Source: an uncultured Cellvibrionales bacterium
GTDB taxonomy: Bacteria > Pseudomonadota > Gammaproteobacteria > Pseudomonadales > Cellvibrionaceae
Assembly (NCBI GenBank): GCA_913020115.1
Contig: CAJWBQ010000012.1
Coordinates: 49,381 to 113,380 of the forward strand
DNA length: 64,000 nt
Reading direction: 5' to 3'
In this document: positions 36,147 to 44,654 of the stretch, one piece after another
Position numbering within the stretch: the first letter of the stretch is position 1
Layout: every line of letters starts with the position of its first letter
Made by a program: the position numbers and the translations under genes
The notes under the pieces: generated by a model
Database searches by the model: none
Told to the model about the DNA's origin: nothing
What the model saw: only the letters and a program-made list of their open reading frames with translations

Positions 36147-36614
36147 ATGAGTTGCTACTATTTTGCTTATGGTTCAAATATGAACCAAGCCCGTATGAAA
36201 GCCCGCCAAATGGACGTCTGCGACGTATTGGCCGGCACATTGCCCGGCTGTGCCCTAGCATTCAACAAACTGGCGGCCGACGCTCCAGGCCGCTCCTATG
36301 CAAATGTTGTTTACGCCCCCGAAAGCCAAGTAGAAGGCGTTTTGTACCAGCTGCGCAGCGCTAACGAAATTACTCGCATGGACCCCTTTGAGGGCGCTCC
36401 ACGCTACTACAGCCGTGAAGTATTCCTCATCAACACCGCCTCAGGGGCTACTCCAGCGTGGGTGTATATAGCCAACAAAGCCATGATTCACAACCAACTT
36501 AAGCCCGCTCCTTGGTACCTAGATCACCTCTTAGCCGGTCGAGAATTCCTGAGCGAGGCTTATTACCAAGCCTTGACCCAAGTGCCGTGCAATGACGAGA
36601 GCCCTCAGGAATGA
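36147..36614 (+). CDS. Gamma-glutamylcyclotransferase-like protein
   Basis: A 155-residue GGCT-fold protein. The substrate loop YYFAYGSNMN and the catalytic Glu in MDPFEGAPRYYSR are present. The fold releases 5-oxoproline from gamma-glutamyl amino acids or peptides. It is the first of three overlapping genes (next start ATGA-coupled with epmC). Exact substrate is unknown. Composition is rich in C and A on the coding strand, unlike most neighbours. Confidence 0.88.
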   Translation: MSCYYFAYGSNMNQARMKARQMDVCDVLAGTLPGCALAFNKLAADAPGRSYANVVYAPESQVEGVLYQLRSANEITRMDPFEGAPRYYSREVFLINTASGATPAWVYIANKAMIHNQLKPAPWYLDHLLAGREFLSEAYYQALTQVPCNDESPQE

Positions 36615-37141
36615 GCGAAAATATCGAACGAATTTTCGCCCAAGCCTTTGCTGAAGACTACAACACACACCTAGTTGGAGGCGCAGAAGAACCCTTGTAC
36701 GAGCCTGGCGAGCCTAATAGCGCTCACAAAATACACTATCGGCGCGACTACTTTGCCAGTGCCTTGCACGAAGTGGCTCATTGGTGTGTTGCCGGAAGCC
36801 AGCGCCGCCTGCAAACCGACTATGGTTATTGGTATGCCGAAGACGGTCGCTCAGAAGAACAGCAGCGGCTTTTTGAGCAAGTAGAAATCAAACCCCAAGC
36901 CCTAGAATGGATATTCTCCAAAGCCAGTGCTCGCCCGTTCAGAGTGAGCGCAGACAACCTAGCTCAAAACCTCGGGCCTAGCACCTCATTCAAGCAGGCC
37001 ATATACCGAGCCTGTCAAAACTACTGCGCCCAGGGCTTGCCCCCCAGGCCCGCCCGCTTCGTTGCCGAACTCGCAAAACACTACCGCGTAGAAGCCCCCC
37101 TAAGCGCCGAACACTACAGCTTAGAAGCCCTCGACGCATGA
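36611..37141 (+). CDS. epmC: Elongation factor P hydroxylase EpmC
   Basis: A 176-residue protein of the EpmC/YfcM family, recognised from IHYRRDYFASALHEVAHWCVAG with its metal-binding HEVAH, and YGYWYAEDGRS. It hydroxylates the beta-lysylated Lys of EF-P. No epmA, epmB or efp gene is in the window. The ATG overlaps the preceding stop and its own stop overlaps the exonuclease start, so three genes form a coupled operon. Confidence 0.92.
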   Translation: MSENIERIFAQAFAEDYNTHLVGGAEEPLYEPGEPNSAHKIHYRRDYFASALHEVAHWCVAGSQRRLQTDYGYWYAEDGRSEEQQRLFEQVEIKPQALEWIFSKASARPFRVSADNLAQNLGPSTSFKQAIYRACQNYCAQGLPPRPARFVAELAKHYRVEAPLSAEHYSLEALDA

Positions 37142-38055
37142 GCGCACTAACACCGGCCTACTTAATCGACGCCTCAATTTACATCTTTCGGTACTACTTC
37201 TCCCTACCCGACAACTGGTTCAGCGAAGACGACCTGCCCACAGCTGCCGTGTATGGCTACACCACCTTTCTCCTGCAACTAATAGAACAGCGCCAACCGA
37301 CAACAATATCCGCTTGTTACGACGAAAGCCTAAACACCTGCTTTCGCAACACACTCTATCCCGACTACAAATCCAGTAGAGAATTGCCCGACCCCGCACT
37401 GGCCTTCCAGCTCAATAGCTGCAAAAAAGTCAGCCAACTCATGGGCATAAAAAGCTTCGCCAGCCCCCTCTACGAAGCCGACGACCTCTTGGGCACACTT
37501 GCCGCCACACTCAGAACAGAACCTGCCCCCATTGCCATACTCACCCGAGACAAAGACCTAGGCCAGCTCATAAAAAGGCCACAAGACTTCCTATGGGACC
37601 CAAAATTCAAAGGCGGCAACAACGGCGGAACCCAGTACCAGCACGACAAAGACATCATCGAAAAATTCGGCGTAAAGCCCTCCCAGCTAATAGACTACCT
37701 AGCCCTAGTTGGCGACAGCATAGACGACATCCCAGGAGTCCCAGGCATAGGCCCCAAAACCGCCGCCGGCTTACTACAAGCGCATACAGACATCATCGAA
37801 ATATTCCGCAACATAGGCCAGCTTCACAGCCTCCCCATTCGGGGCGCCGGAAAACTGGCCGACAAACTAACAGAACACACCGCCCAAATAGCCATGGCGC
37901 GCCAACTTGCCACAATAGTAGAAGACATTCCCTTAGACGTGACAAAAAATGATCTGGCACTTGGTTTACCAGACTTGCCAGCGCTAGAGGGATTGTTTCA
38001 ATCATTGGGCTTTAGCAAAGCCTTATATCAACGCGCAGAAAAAGTACTAAAATAG
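37138..38055 (+). CDS. 5'-3' exonuclease / flap endonuclease (Xni-like)
   Basis: A 305-residue PIN-plus-H3TH nuclease, like the N-terminal domain of DNA polymerase I or ExoIX. Metal-binding acids lie in LIDAS, YDESLNT, YEADDLLGTLA, LTRDKDLGQL and LVGDSIDDIPGVPGIGPKTA, the last also being the helix-3-turn DNA-binding motif. It cuts 5' flaps or single-stranded overhangs. It is ATGA-coupled to epmC. Codons are C/A-rich until about 37.95 kb and then become ordinary for the last 35 codons. Confidence 0.9.
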   Translation: MSALTPAYLIDASIYIFRYYFSLPDNWFSEDDLPTAAVYGYTTFLLQLIEQRQPTTISACYDESLNTCFRNTLYPDYKSSRELPDPALAFQLNSCKKVSQLMGIKSFASPLYEADDLLGTLAATLRTEPAPIAILTRDKDLGQLIKRPQDFLWDPKFKGGNNGGTQYQHDKDIIEKFGVKPSQLIDYLALVGDSIDDIPGVPGIGPKTAAGLLQAHTDIIEIFRNIGQLHSLPIRGAGKLADKLTEHTAQIAMARQLATIVEDIPLDVTKNDLALGLPDLPALEGLFQSLGFSKALYQRAEKVLK

Positions 38056-38078
38056 TTCAAAAAAATGCATCATAGGTA

Positions 38079-38274
38079 GGATTGGCAGGGCTTAGCTTAT
38101 TGCGCCCATTCAGAACGCGTTTGTAGCTTTTTGCCTAGAGCACCTACTTTTGGCCCCTCTGACCAACGTCAATTGAGCGAGGACTGTTTGAGCGTCTCCA
38201 TGCGAGTTCCGCAGCGGGTTGGTCAGAGGGGAAAAGCGTGCGTTCGGGCGCAACAAGCTAAGGCCTGCCGATCC
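38079..38274 (+). repeat. Composite palindromic repeat element, copy 2
   Basis: Arms: GGATTGGCAGGGCTTAGCTT (from 38079) and its near-complement AAGCTAAGGCCTGCCGATCC (to 38274), continuing inwards through TTGCGCCC/GGGCGCAA. The 78-bp core at 38154-38231 is bounded by CCCCTCTGACCAA and TTGGTCAGAGGGG, and matches the reverse complement of copy 1 including GCGAGGACTGTTTGAG and CGAGTTCCGCAGCGG. The inner flanks ATTCAGAACGCGTTT and GCGTGCGTTCG are also shared with copy 1, but the outer arms differ. Confidence 0.85.
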
Positions 38275-38416
38275 GAGGTTTAGCACATACAAAAAAACTA
38301 AGCCCTGTCAATCCGAGGTTTAGCACATACAAAAAAACTAAGCCCTGCCAATCCGGGGTTTAGCACATACAAAAAGCTAAGGCCTGCCGATCCGGGGACT
38401 AGCGCATACCAAAGGC
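38258..38416 (+). repeat. Tandem array, four 40-bp units
   Basis: Units start at 38258, 38298, 38338 and 38377 with consensus CTAAGSCCTGYCRATCCGRG followed by GTTTAGCACATACAAAAAAA. The last is more diverged and one base shorter. The first half of the unit is the outer right arm of the palindromic element, and an inverted copy of it is the outer left arm at 38079, so the array looks like repeated duplication of the element's end. Confidence 0.85.
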
Positions 38417-38475
38417 CCGTTAAGCCCAGTAAACTAAAACATACCGCGAACGAAAAACTACCAAACCAAGAGCCC

Positions 38476-39618
38476 ATGAAAATAGTAGCCGACGAAAACA
38501 TCCCAGAACTAAAAGCCACATTTGCCGACAAAGACTTCCAATTTGTTTGCCTCCCCGGTCGCCATATAACACCGGAAGACCTAATCGATGCCGACATACT
38601 AATCGTTCGCTCCGTGACAAAAGTCAACGAAAAACTCCTAAAAAACACCCCCATAAAATTCGTCGGCACCTGCACCATTGGCACCGACCACCTCGACATC
38701 GAATACCTAGAGCGGGCTGGAATAGAGTGGGCCAACGCCCCAGGTTGCAACGCCAACTCCGTAGTTGAATACGTCTTCAGCGCACTCGCCGCACTAAACC
38801 AAAGCCTGCAAAAAAAACGCTTTGGCATAATTGGTTGTGGCAACGTTGGTGGCCACCTACACCGCCGATTGAAAAGCCTAAACATAGACTGTTATTGCTA
38901 CGACCCCTTTCTAGATCCAGCGGACAATCCCGACCTCTGTGACCTAGAGACCGTGCTTAACTGCGACATCATCAGCATGCACACCCCCCACACACAGACA
39001 GGCCCACACCCCTCCAAGCATCTTATTAGTGCCGTCGAACTCAAAAAACTGAAGCCTGGAGCGCTGCTAATAAACTGCGGCAGGGGGCCCGTAATCAGCA
39101 ACAACGACCTGCTTGCGCACCTGCAAGCCGGTGCAAATCTCAGAACCGTATTAGACGTTTGGGAGCCCGAACCCGACATAAACATCGAATTGCTGAAGAG
39201 AGTGGATTTGGCTAGCCCACATATTGCAGGTTACAGTTTTGACGGCCGCGTAAAAGGCACACAAATGATTTACAGCGCGCTTTTAAATCATTTATCGCGG
39301 CCCACTTGTTCCCCCGAAGGCAATGCAAAGCAAAGCAAAACCATTCTCGAATGCAAAGGCGGAAGTTGGGAGGCGGCAGTGTTTTCAATCGTCCTTGCGG
39401 CCTATGATATTCGTCGTGACGACAAAGCGCTGAGGGCTGAAGCGGCAAAGGCCCAAGATATTGGAGTAGCGTTCGACCGTTTGCGAAAAACCTATCCGAA
39501 ACGATTAGAGTTTGCTCATTTCGCAGTTGGGAAATCTCATGTGTCGGATGGAGAAGGCGAGCTGTTACAGGATTATTTAGGAGCGTTGGGTTTTGCAGCG
39601 GTGAAACACGATGTTTAA
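38476..39618 (+). CDS. pdxB: Erythronate-4-phosphate dehydrogenase PdxB
   Basis: A 380-residue D-2-hydroxyacid dehydrogenase, the second step of DXP-dependent pyridoxal phosphate synthesis. Start MKIVADENIPEL, the NAD-binding FGIIGCGNVGGHL (about residues 117-129), INCGRGPVISN, and HIAGYSFDGRVKGT are PdxB-specific; a C-terminal dimerisation domain follows. The first two thirds (to about 39.19 kb) are strongly C/A-rich on this strand while the last third is not, a sharp change inside one gene. It overlaps the next gene by 8 bp. Confidence 0.94.
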   Translation: MKIVADENIPELKATFADKDFQFVCLPGRHITPEDLIDADILIVRSVTKVNEKLLKNTPIKFVGTCTIGTDHLDIEYLERAGIEWANAPGCNANSVVEYVFSALAALNQSLQKKRFGIIGCGNVGGHLHRRLKSLNIDCYCYDPFLDPADNPDLCDLETVLNCDIISMHTPHTQTGPHPSKHLISAVELKKLKPGALLINCGRGPVISNNDLLAHLQAGANLRTVLDVWEPEPDINIELLKRVDLASPHIAGYSFDGRVKGTQMIYSALLNHLSRPTCSPEGNAKQSKTILECKGGSWEAAVFSIVLAAYDIRRDDKALRAEAAKAQDIGVAFDRLRKTYPKRLEFAHFAVGKSHVSDGEGELLQDYLGALGFAAVKHDV

Positions 39619-40765
39619 ATTGGGCTTGATAGTAAATCCGATTGCCGGCCTAGGTGGACCTGCTGGCCTTAAGGGCAGCGACGGAGTCGACACGCAAATA
39701 CTAGCGCGCCAAAAAGGGATTGTAGGGCGGGCACCGCTGCGTGCACAGCGTGCACTGGAATTAATTTCACCCATGAAATCGCAGCTTGAACTCTATTGCT
39801 TGCCGGGAGAAATGGGAGCTGATGAAGCCAGAGCCGCCGGTTTTTCGCCTAAAATTATCGATACCCATTCATTAAGCCCTGCAAAAACCAGCGCGGCCGA
39901 CACAGAGCGCGCAGCCCTTGCACTGGTAGAGTTGGGAGTTGATCTAATTCTATTTGCGGGGGGCGATGGTACGGCGAGAAACATCTACGACGCCATAGGC
40001 ACTCGTCAGGCTGTATTGGGCATTCCTGCTGGCGTCAAAATGCATTCCGGCGTTTATGCCACGTCACCGGAGGCCGCGGGAGAAGTTGTTAAGCTACTGC
40101 TGAGCCGAGAACTGGTGAACATCGCGGCAAGAGAGGTGCGAGATATTGATGAAAACGCTTTTCGAATGGGTTTGGTTAAAGCGCGATATTACGGCGAATT
40201 GATGGTGCCTGAGGTCGGTCAATTTGTGCAGAGTGTTAAAAATGGCGGTCGCGAAATTGAGTCTCTAGTTTTAGACGATATTGCAGCCGAAATTATTGAA
40301 AACATGGAACCCGAAATTCTCTATATTATTGCCCCCGGCTCTACCACAGCCGCAGTAATGGAGCAGCTCAAGCTTGTTAATACGCTCTTGGGTGTCGATG
40401 TGGTTCTGGACAATACTTTACTCGCCGGCGACGTAGATGCGCCTGAATTGCAGGCCTTAGTTGATGGGCATCCGGGCCAAGTCGTAATTGTTATGACCGC
40501 CATAGGGGGGCAGGGCCATATTATTGGCCGGGGCAATCAGCAGATTAGTCCCGCGGTGATTCGTCGTGCGGGCATTGAAAATTTACAAATTATTGCCAGT
40601 AAATCGAAAATTTTGGCCTTAGAAGGGCGACCCTTATTGGTGGACAGCAATGACCCAGAATTGGATCGGGAGCTCTGTGGCTATCACCGTGTTATTACCG
40701 GCTATCGAGATATGATTATGTACCCTATTAGCAATGGCTTAGGTGGCGACGATGAACGAGCTTAG
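39611..40765 (+). CDS. ATP-NAD kinase-like protein (AcoX-type)
   Basis: A 384-residue protein. The N-terminus LGLIVNPIAGLGGPAGLKGSDG and the diphosphate-binding FAGGDGTARNIYDA (GGDG) place it in the NAD kinase/diacylglycerol kinase superfamily, in the AcoX-like branch. The C-terminal part has GGQGHIIGRGNQQISPAVIR. The true substrate (NAD or another nucleotide or polyol) is unknown. It overlaps pdxB by 8 bp and the methyltransferase gene by 14 bp. Confidence 0.85.
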   Translation: MFKLGLIVNPIAGLGGPAGLKGSDGVDTQILARQKGIVGRAPLRAQRALELISPMKSQLELYCLPGEMGADEARAAGFSPKIIDTHSLSPAKTSAADTERAALALVELGVDLILFAGGDGTARNIYDAIGTRQAVLGIPAGVKMHSGVYATSPEAAGEVVKLLLSRELVNIAAREVRDIDENAFRMGLVKARYYGELMVPEVGQFVQSVKNGGREIESLVLDDIAAEIIENMEPEILYIIAPGSTTAAVMEQLKLVNTLLGVDVVLDNTLLAGDVDAPELQALVDGHPGQVVIVMTAIGGQGHIIGRGNQQISPAVIRRAGIENLQIIASKSKILALEGRPLLVDSNDPELDRELCGYHRVITGYRDMIMYPISNGLGGDDERA

Positions 40766-41723
40766 CCTAGCCACTGAAACATTATTGAAGCAGCTGAACG
40801 ATAAACTCAAAGACTTATCGGGTACAGCCTTGCCTAGATCTGTAAATAGCACTCGCTGGTTCCACGGGCGCGGTCAGATGGAGCCGGCGCTGGCTTTCTT
40901 ATGCCTTGATTTCTACGATCCAGTTCTTCAACTTAGCCTCTTCAACGAGCCTGAAGATGGCGAAATATGGCTGGAAAATTTTGTTGCAGCCTTGGTGCTG
41001 TTGATTGAAAAATTGCCAAACAATGCAGGGCTCAAAGCGATCAATGTTCAACATCGGTATTTAGCTGGCGCGCCCTCCAAGGTGATGTGGGGAGAATTGC
41101 CCGAGCATTTGTATGCACAGCGCAATGAGCAGCGGTTTACTTTGCAGTTGGGTCATCGTCAAAATACAGGCTTTTTTCTTGATATGGAGCCGGGGCGTCA
41201 GTGGTTGGAAATGAATGCAGCGGGTTGTCAGGTCCTGAATCTTTTTGCCTATACCTGTGCGTTTAGTGTGGTCGCCTTAAAAGCTGGCGCCAAGCAAGTA
41301 GTGAATGTCGACATGAGCAGTGGTGCCTTGAGTCAGGGGCGCGATAATCATCGTTTAAACAATTTGGCGAAAGAACAAAGTGTGTTTATGTGCGAGAACA
41401 TTCTGAAATCTTGGAGTCGTATTCGCCGACGAGGCCCCTACAATTTGGCGATTCTGGACCCTCCCAGTTTCCAAAAGGGCAGTTTTGTTGCCAGTAAAGA
41501 TTACGTTCGTATAGTGCGACGTTTGCCAGAGTTGATGCCTGAGGGCGGAAAAGTGCTGGCTTGTCTGAATGCACCAGAACTGGATGAAGCTTTCTTGCAG
41601 GCGCTGTTTGTCGAGGAGCTACCACATTGTCGCTTTGTTGAGCGCTTAAGGCCCAGCGAAGACTTTCCTGACGTAGACCCTGCACGCCAGTTAAAACTGC
41701 TGGTGTTCGAGTTAGAAGCTTAA
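40752..41723 (+). CDS. RlmI/RlmK-like SAM-dependent methyltransferase
   Basis: A 323-residue class I methyltransferase using ATG 40752, which overlaps the stop of the previous gene. The conserved region TGFFLDMEPGRQWL, NLFAYTCAFSVVALKAGA (SAM site) and LAILDPPSFQKGSF (DPPSF catalytic motif) matches rRNA m5C/m7G large-subunit-type methyltransferases. It lacks the N-terminal PUA domain of RlmI. Target base is unknown. It converges on the next gene with 4-bp overlap. Confidence 0.86.
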   Translation: MNELSLATETLLKQLNDKLKDLSGTALPRSVNSTRWFHGRGQMEPALAFLCLDFYDPVLQLSLFNEPEDGEIWLENFVAALVLLIEKLPNNAGLKAINVQHRYLAGAPSKVMWGELPEHLYAQRNEQRFTLQLGHRQNTGFFLDMEPGRQWLEMNAAGCQVLNLFAYTCAFSVVALKAGAKQVVNVDMSSGALSQGRDNHRLNNLAKEQSVFMCENILKSWSRIRRRGPYNLAILDPPSFQKGSFVASKDYVRIVRRLPELMPEGGKVLACLNAPELDEAFLQALFVEELPHCRFVERLRPSEDFPDVDPARQLKLLVFELEA

Positions 41724-42169
41724 ATGCTGTGCTGGCGAGATTGAACTAATAAAGACTGAACAAGTTGGTTGATACTGCTGGTGCTGCCAGCTTTTATGGC
41801 TAGGCGAAGTTGAGCCACGTTAGTGCTCAATCTTTGCTGCACGGAATCAGGTAAATGCTCCAGCTCTGTGGGTATGTATTCTTGTGCGGGCGACGCGAGC
41901 AAGGTGAAGGCCTTGTGGCTGAGCACGGTTTGGTCTGTGGCCTCTTCGCGTATGGTGTCGTCGAAGTGCAGGTAGTGCGAGTCGGCTAGCCAGCGAATAG
42001 TGCTGAAGCAGGCGAGGTGGCGTTCGCTGTGTAAACCAAAATCATCAACAACATCGGGCCCTGCAATATCTTCCACAAACAATGTGATTTTTCTGGGAAA
42101 ATTTTTATAAAGTTGCAGCAATATCAGCGCTGCATCTTTATAAAAGTCGTCGATATGAAGGTCACTCAT
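41720..42169 (-). CDS. Conserved hypothetical protein
   Basis: A helical protein of about 149 residues. ATG 42169 (MSDLHIDDFYKDAALILLQLYKNFPRK) is the likely start; another in-frame ATG is three codons earlier. The segments HSERHLACFSTIRWLADSHYL and AFTLLASP resemble a winged-helix fold, but I cannot name a family. It follows alaA on the minus strand by about 20 bp and may share its transcript. Confidence 0.7.
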   Translation of the reverse strand: MSDLHIDDFYKDAALILLQLYKNFPRKITLFVEDIAGPDVVDDFGLHSERHLACFSTIRWLADSHYLHFDDTIREEATDQTVLSHKAFTLLASPAQEYIPTELEHLPDSVQQRLSTNVAQLRLAIKAGSTSSINQLVQSLLVQSRQHSI

Positions 42170-42187
42170 GCCCGCCAAGCTCGTCTT

Positions 42188-43402
42188 TTACTGGGAATAT
42201 TTGTCGAGAAAAACCCCAAAGCGATCAATGGCGTGGGCCAGGTCGTCTTCGCGCGGCAAGAAAACGACGCGAAAATGATCGGGTTCGGGCCAGTTGAAGG
42301 CGGTGCCTTGTACTAGGAGGATTTTTTCTTGCAGCAAGAAATCCAAAATCATTTGCTCGTCATTTTGAATTTTGTGCATATTCAAATCGAGCTTGGGAAA
42401 CAGATAAATTGCGCCGCCGGGTTTCACGCAGGAGACACCCGGTAAATCATTGATTTTCTGCAGGGCCATGTCTCGTTGTGCGCAGAGGCGACCTTGAGGT
42501 AAGACTAAATCATTGATTGACTGGTAACCCCCTAGTGCTGTTTGCACCGCGAGCATAGCGGGCACATTGGCACAAAGGCGCATGGACGACAGCATGTCGA
42601 TGCCTTCAATGAAGCCTTTGGCTTTGTGCTTGGTGCCACTGATCACCATCCATCCAGAGCGAAAGCCCGCTAGACGGTAAGACTTTGAAAGCCCATTAAA
42701 ACTGATGCACAAAACGTCTTGAGCCAAACGGCCCATGGGGATGAACTCTTGGTCGTCATAGAGTATTTTGCTGTAAATTTCGTCGGCAAATATGACAAGA
42801 TTATGCACGCGCGCCAGCTCTACAATCTCTTCCAGCAAGGCTTGGCTGTAGACTGCACCCGTCGGGTTGTTAGGGTTGATCACGACAATGGCGCGGGTTC
42901 TGTCCGTAATATTACTTTTGATGTTCTCTATGTCGGGAAACCAATTGGCCTGCTCGTCGCAGCGATAATGCACCGCTTTGCCGCCTGCTAGGTTTACCGC
43001 GGCAGTCCATAGAGGGTAGTCGGGTGCGGGGAGCAGCACCTCATCGCCATCATTCAGCAGCGCTTGAGTGGCGATCATAATCAGCTCACTCACTCCATTG
43101 CCTAAGTAGATATCATTGATCTCTACGTTGGGGATTTCTAGCCTTTGGCACTCGTGCATAATCGCTTTGCGCGCCGCAAACAGACCTTTTGAGTCGGTAT
43201 AACCTTGAGCGTCACGTAAATTCCCGATAACGTCATGAATGATTTCGTCTGGCGCGTCAAAACCAAAAGGCGCTGGGTTGCCAATATTCAGTTTTTGAAT
43301 ACGGTGACCCTCTTCTTCCAGGCGGTTTGCGTGATCGAGAACGGGGCCGCGAATGTCGTAACAAACGCCGTGTAATTTTTCAGATTTTTCAAAGAGCTTC
43401 AT
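42188..43402 (-). CDS. alaA: Alanine-synthesising aminotransferase AlaA
   Basis: A 404-residue class I/II PLP aminotransferase using the second ATG (MKLFEKSEKLHGVCYDIRGPV). The PLP lysine lies in SFNGLSKSYRLAGFRSGW, and NPNNPTGAVYS and FADEIYSKILYD bind the cofactor. It transfers the amino group from glutamate to pyruvate. It is divergent from msrB. Confidence 0.92.
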   Translation of the reverse strand: MKLFEKSEKLHGVCYDIRGPVLDHANRLEEEGHRIQKLNIGNPAPFGFDAPDEIIHDVIGNLRDAQGYTDSKGLFAARKAIMHECQRLEIPNVEINDIYLGNGVSELIMIATQALLNDGDEVLLPAPDYPLWTAAVNLAGGKAVHYRCDEQANWFPDIENIKSNITDRTRAIVVINPNNPTGAVYSQALLEEIVELARVHNLVIFADEIYSKILYDDQEFIPMGRLAQDVLCISFNGLSKSYRLAGFRSGWMVISGTKHKAKGFIEGIDMLSSMRLCANVPAMLAVQTALGGYQSINDLVLPQGRLCAQRDMALQKINDLPGVSCVKPGGAIYLFPKLDLNMHKIQNDEQMILDFLLQEKILLVQGTAFNWPEPDHFRVVFLPREDDLAHAIDRFGVFLDKYSQ

Positions 43403-43458
43403 TTGCAATAGTGTCTTCAGGTGCTATCTTCAGGAGCAAAATTAATGAGGGTTGAATT

Positions 43459-43860
43459 ATGTCAGATCAGAGTTCAAATGACGATGCAAAATGGCGAGAA
43501 AAGTTGAGCCCAGAGGAATACCGAATTTGTCGTGAAAAGGGCACAGAAAGACCTTTTACCGGTGAGTACTGGTCAACCACGACGCCGGGTGAGTATCATT
43601 GCCGCTGCTGTGGTGAATTGCTGTTTAACGCCGATTCAAAATTTGACGCGGGTTGTGGCTGGCCAAGTTTCACTCAGGCGGACACAGAAGGGGCCATCAC
43701 AGAGTCGGTAGACGCCTCTTTAGGTATGGTGCGCACAGAGGTGACCTGTACTCATTGCGATTCACACCTGGGGCACGTATTTCCCGATGGGCCTGCGCCA
43801 ACGGGCTTGCGCTACTGCATAAACTCCGCTTCCATTTTATTGGAAGAAGACAAAACTTAA
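43459..43860 (+). CDS. msrB: Peptide-methionine (R)-S-oxide reductase MsrB
   Basis: A 133-residue MsrB. Zinc ligands are the two CxxC pairs C48/C51 and C97/C100, and the catalytic Cys is C120 in LRYCINSAS. The resolving position C66 (AGCGWPSF) is also present. It reduces methionine-R-sulfoxide with thioredoxin and is part of oxidative damage repair. It is 28 bp upstream of the DUF1499 gene. Confidence 0.95.
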   Translation: MSDQSSNDDAKWREKLSPEEYRICREKGTERPFTGEYWSTTTPGEYHCRCCGELLFNADSKFDAGCGWPSFTQADTEGAITESVDASLGMVRTEVTCTHCDSHLGHVFPDGPAPTGLRYCINSASILLEEDKT

Positions 43861-43888
43861 TGACTAGAAACCAAGAAGGATTAACACA

Positions 43889-44632
43889 ATGAATGACGCA
43901 ACAAACTCAAGCCCGTGGACGGCCTGGATATTACGTGTGCAGTGGGCGCTATTAGCGGTACTGCTATTGGGCCTGATAGGCGTCCGCTTCTCGGTGCTGC
44001 CCTTTGGCACTGCGTTTAAGGGCTTTGGTTTAGCGCTGGTGGGTATGAGTGCCTTGGGTGCTCTGGCGGTTTTGGCCTTGCTGATCAGTTGGTTTCGCGG
44101 CGCAGCACATTGGCGCGCACCCGCTTTGCGGGCGGCCGTAGTGGGCTTTATACCGGCGCTGGTGATTATGTTGATTGTGGGCCCCGCCGGCTTCAAAGTG
44201 CCCGCGATTCACGACATTAGCACCGATACTCAAGACCCCCCGGAGTTTGTCGCAGCTAAGCAAGAGCGCAGTGCAACTGAAAACACTTTGGACTACGGTG
44301 GCCCAGAGTTGGCTAGACAACAGAGGCAGGCTTATCCAGACCTTCAAGCATTGAGATTAAACATTTCAACCGATGTTGCCTTTGCTCGAGCTCAAGCGGT
44401 TTGCCAGCAGTTTGGCTGGAGAATTATCCGCACTGATGCGGCTGACGGTGTGGTCGAGGCGGTGGAAGAAACCTTGGTGTTTGGTTTTAAAGATGACGTA
44501 ATTATTCGTGTATTGCCCACAGAAGAGGGCAGTCAAATTGATGTTCGCTCAGTCTCGCGCGTAGGAATAAGTGATTTGGGTGCAAATGCTAAGCGCATTC
44601 GTCGAGTGCTTGCGGCCTTTCAGGAAGGTTAG
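43889..44632 (+). CDS. DUF1499 family membrane protein
   Basis: A 247-residue protein with three hydrophobic segments (about 13-35, 45-68 and 80-102) and a C-terminal DUF1499 domain (about 145-245; ISTDVAFARAQAVCQQFGWRII, EETLVFGFKDDVIIRV, VSRVGISDLGANAKRI). Function is unknown. It converges on the next gene. Confidence 0.88.
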   Translation: MNDATNSSPWTAWILRVQWALLAVLLLGLIGVRFSVLPFGTAFKGFGLALVGMSALGALAVLALLISWFRGAAHWRAPALRAAVVGFIPALVIMLIVGPAGFKVPAIHDISTDTQDPPEFVAAKQERSATENTLDYGGPELARQQRQAYPDLQALRLNISTDVAFARAQAVCQQFGWRIIRTDAADGVVEAVEETLVFGFKDDVIIRVLPTEEGSQIDVRSVSRVGISDLGANAKRIRRVLAAFQEG

Positions 44633-44654
44633 TTAAAATAGGGAAGGGCGTTTA

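Larger units (their letters stand above)
38056..38475. other. Intergenic region filled by a palindromic element and a 40-bp tandem array
   Basis: The 420 bp between the exonuclease stop and pdxB contain no gene. From 38079 to 38274 lies the second copy of the composite palindromic element, and from 38258 to about 38416 a tandem array whose unit is the element's right end. A promoter for pdxB could lie in the remaining 38417-38475, which I cannot define. Confidence 0.8.

Noticed and set aside
38258..38416. CRISPR array
   Set aside because: The repeats are directly tandem with no unique spacers and no cas genes are nearby.
38298..38885. Minus-strand open frame of 195 codons over pdxB and the repeats
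   Set aside because: It runs antisense through the 40-bp repeats and the start of pdxB, whose family match is certain.
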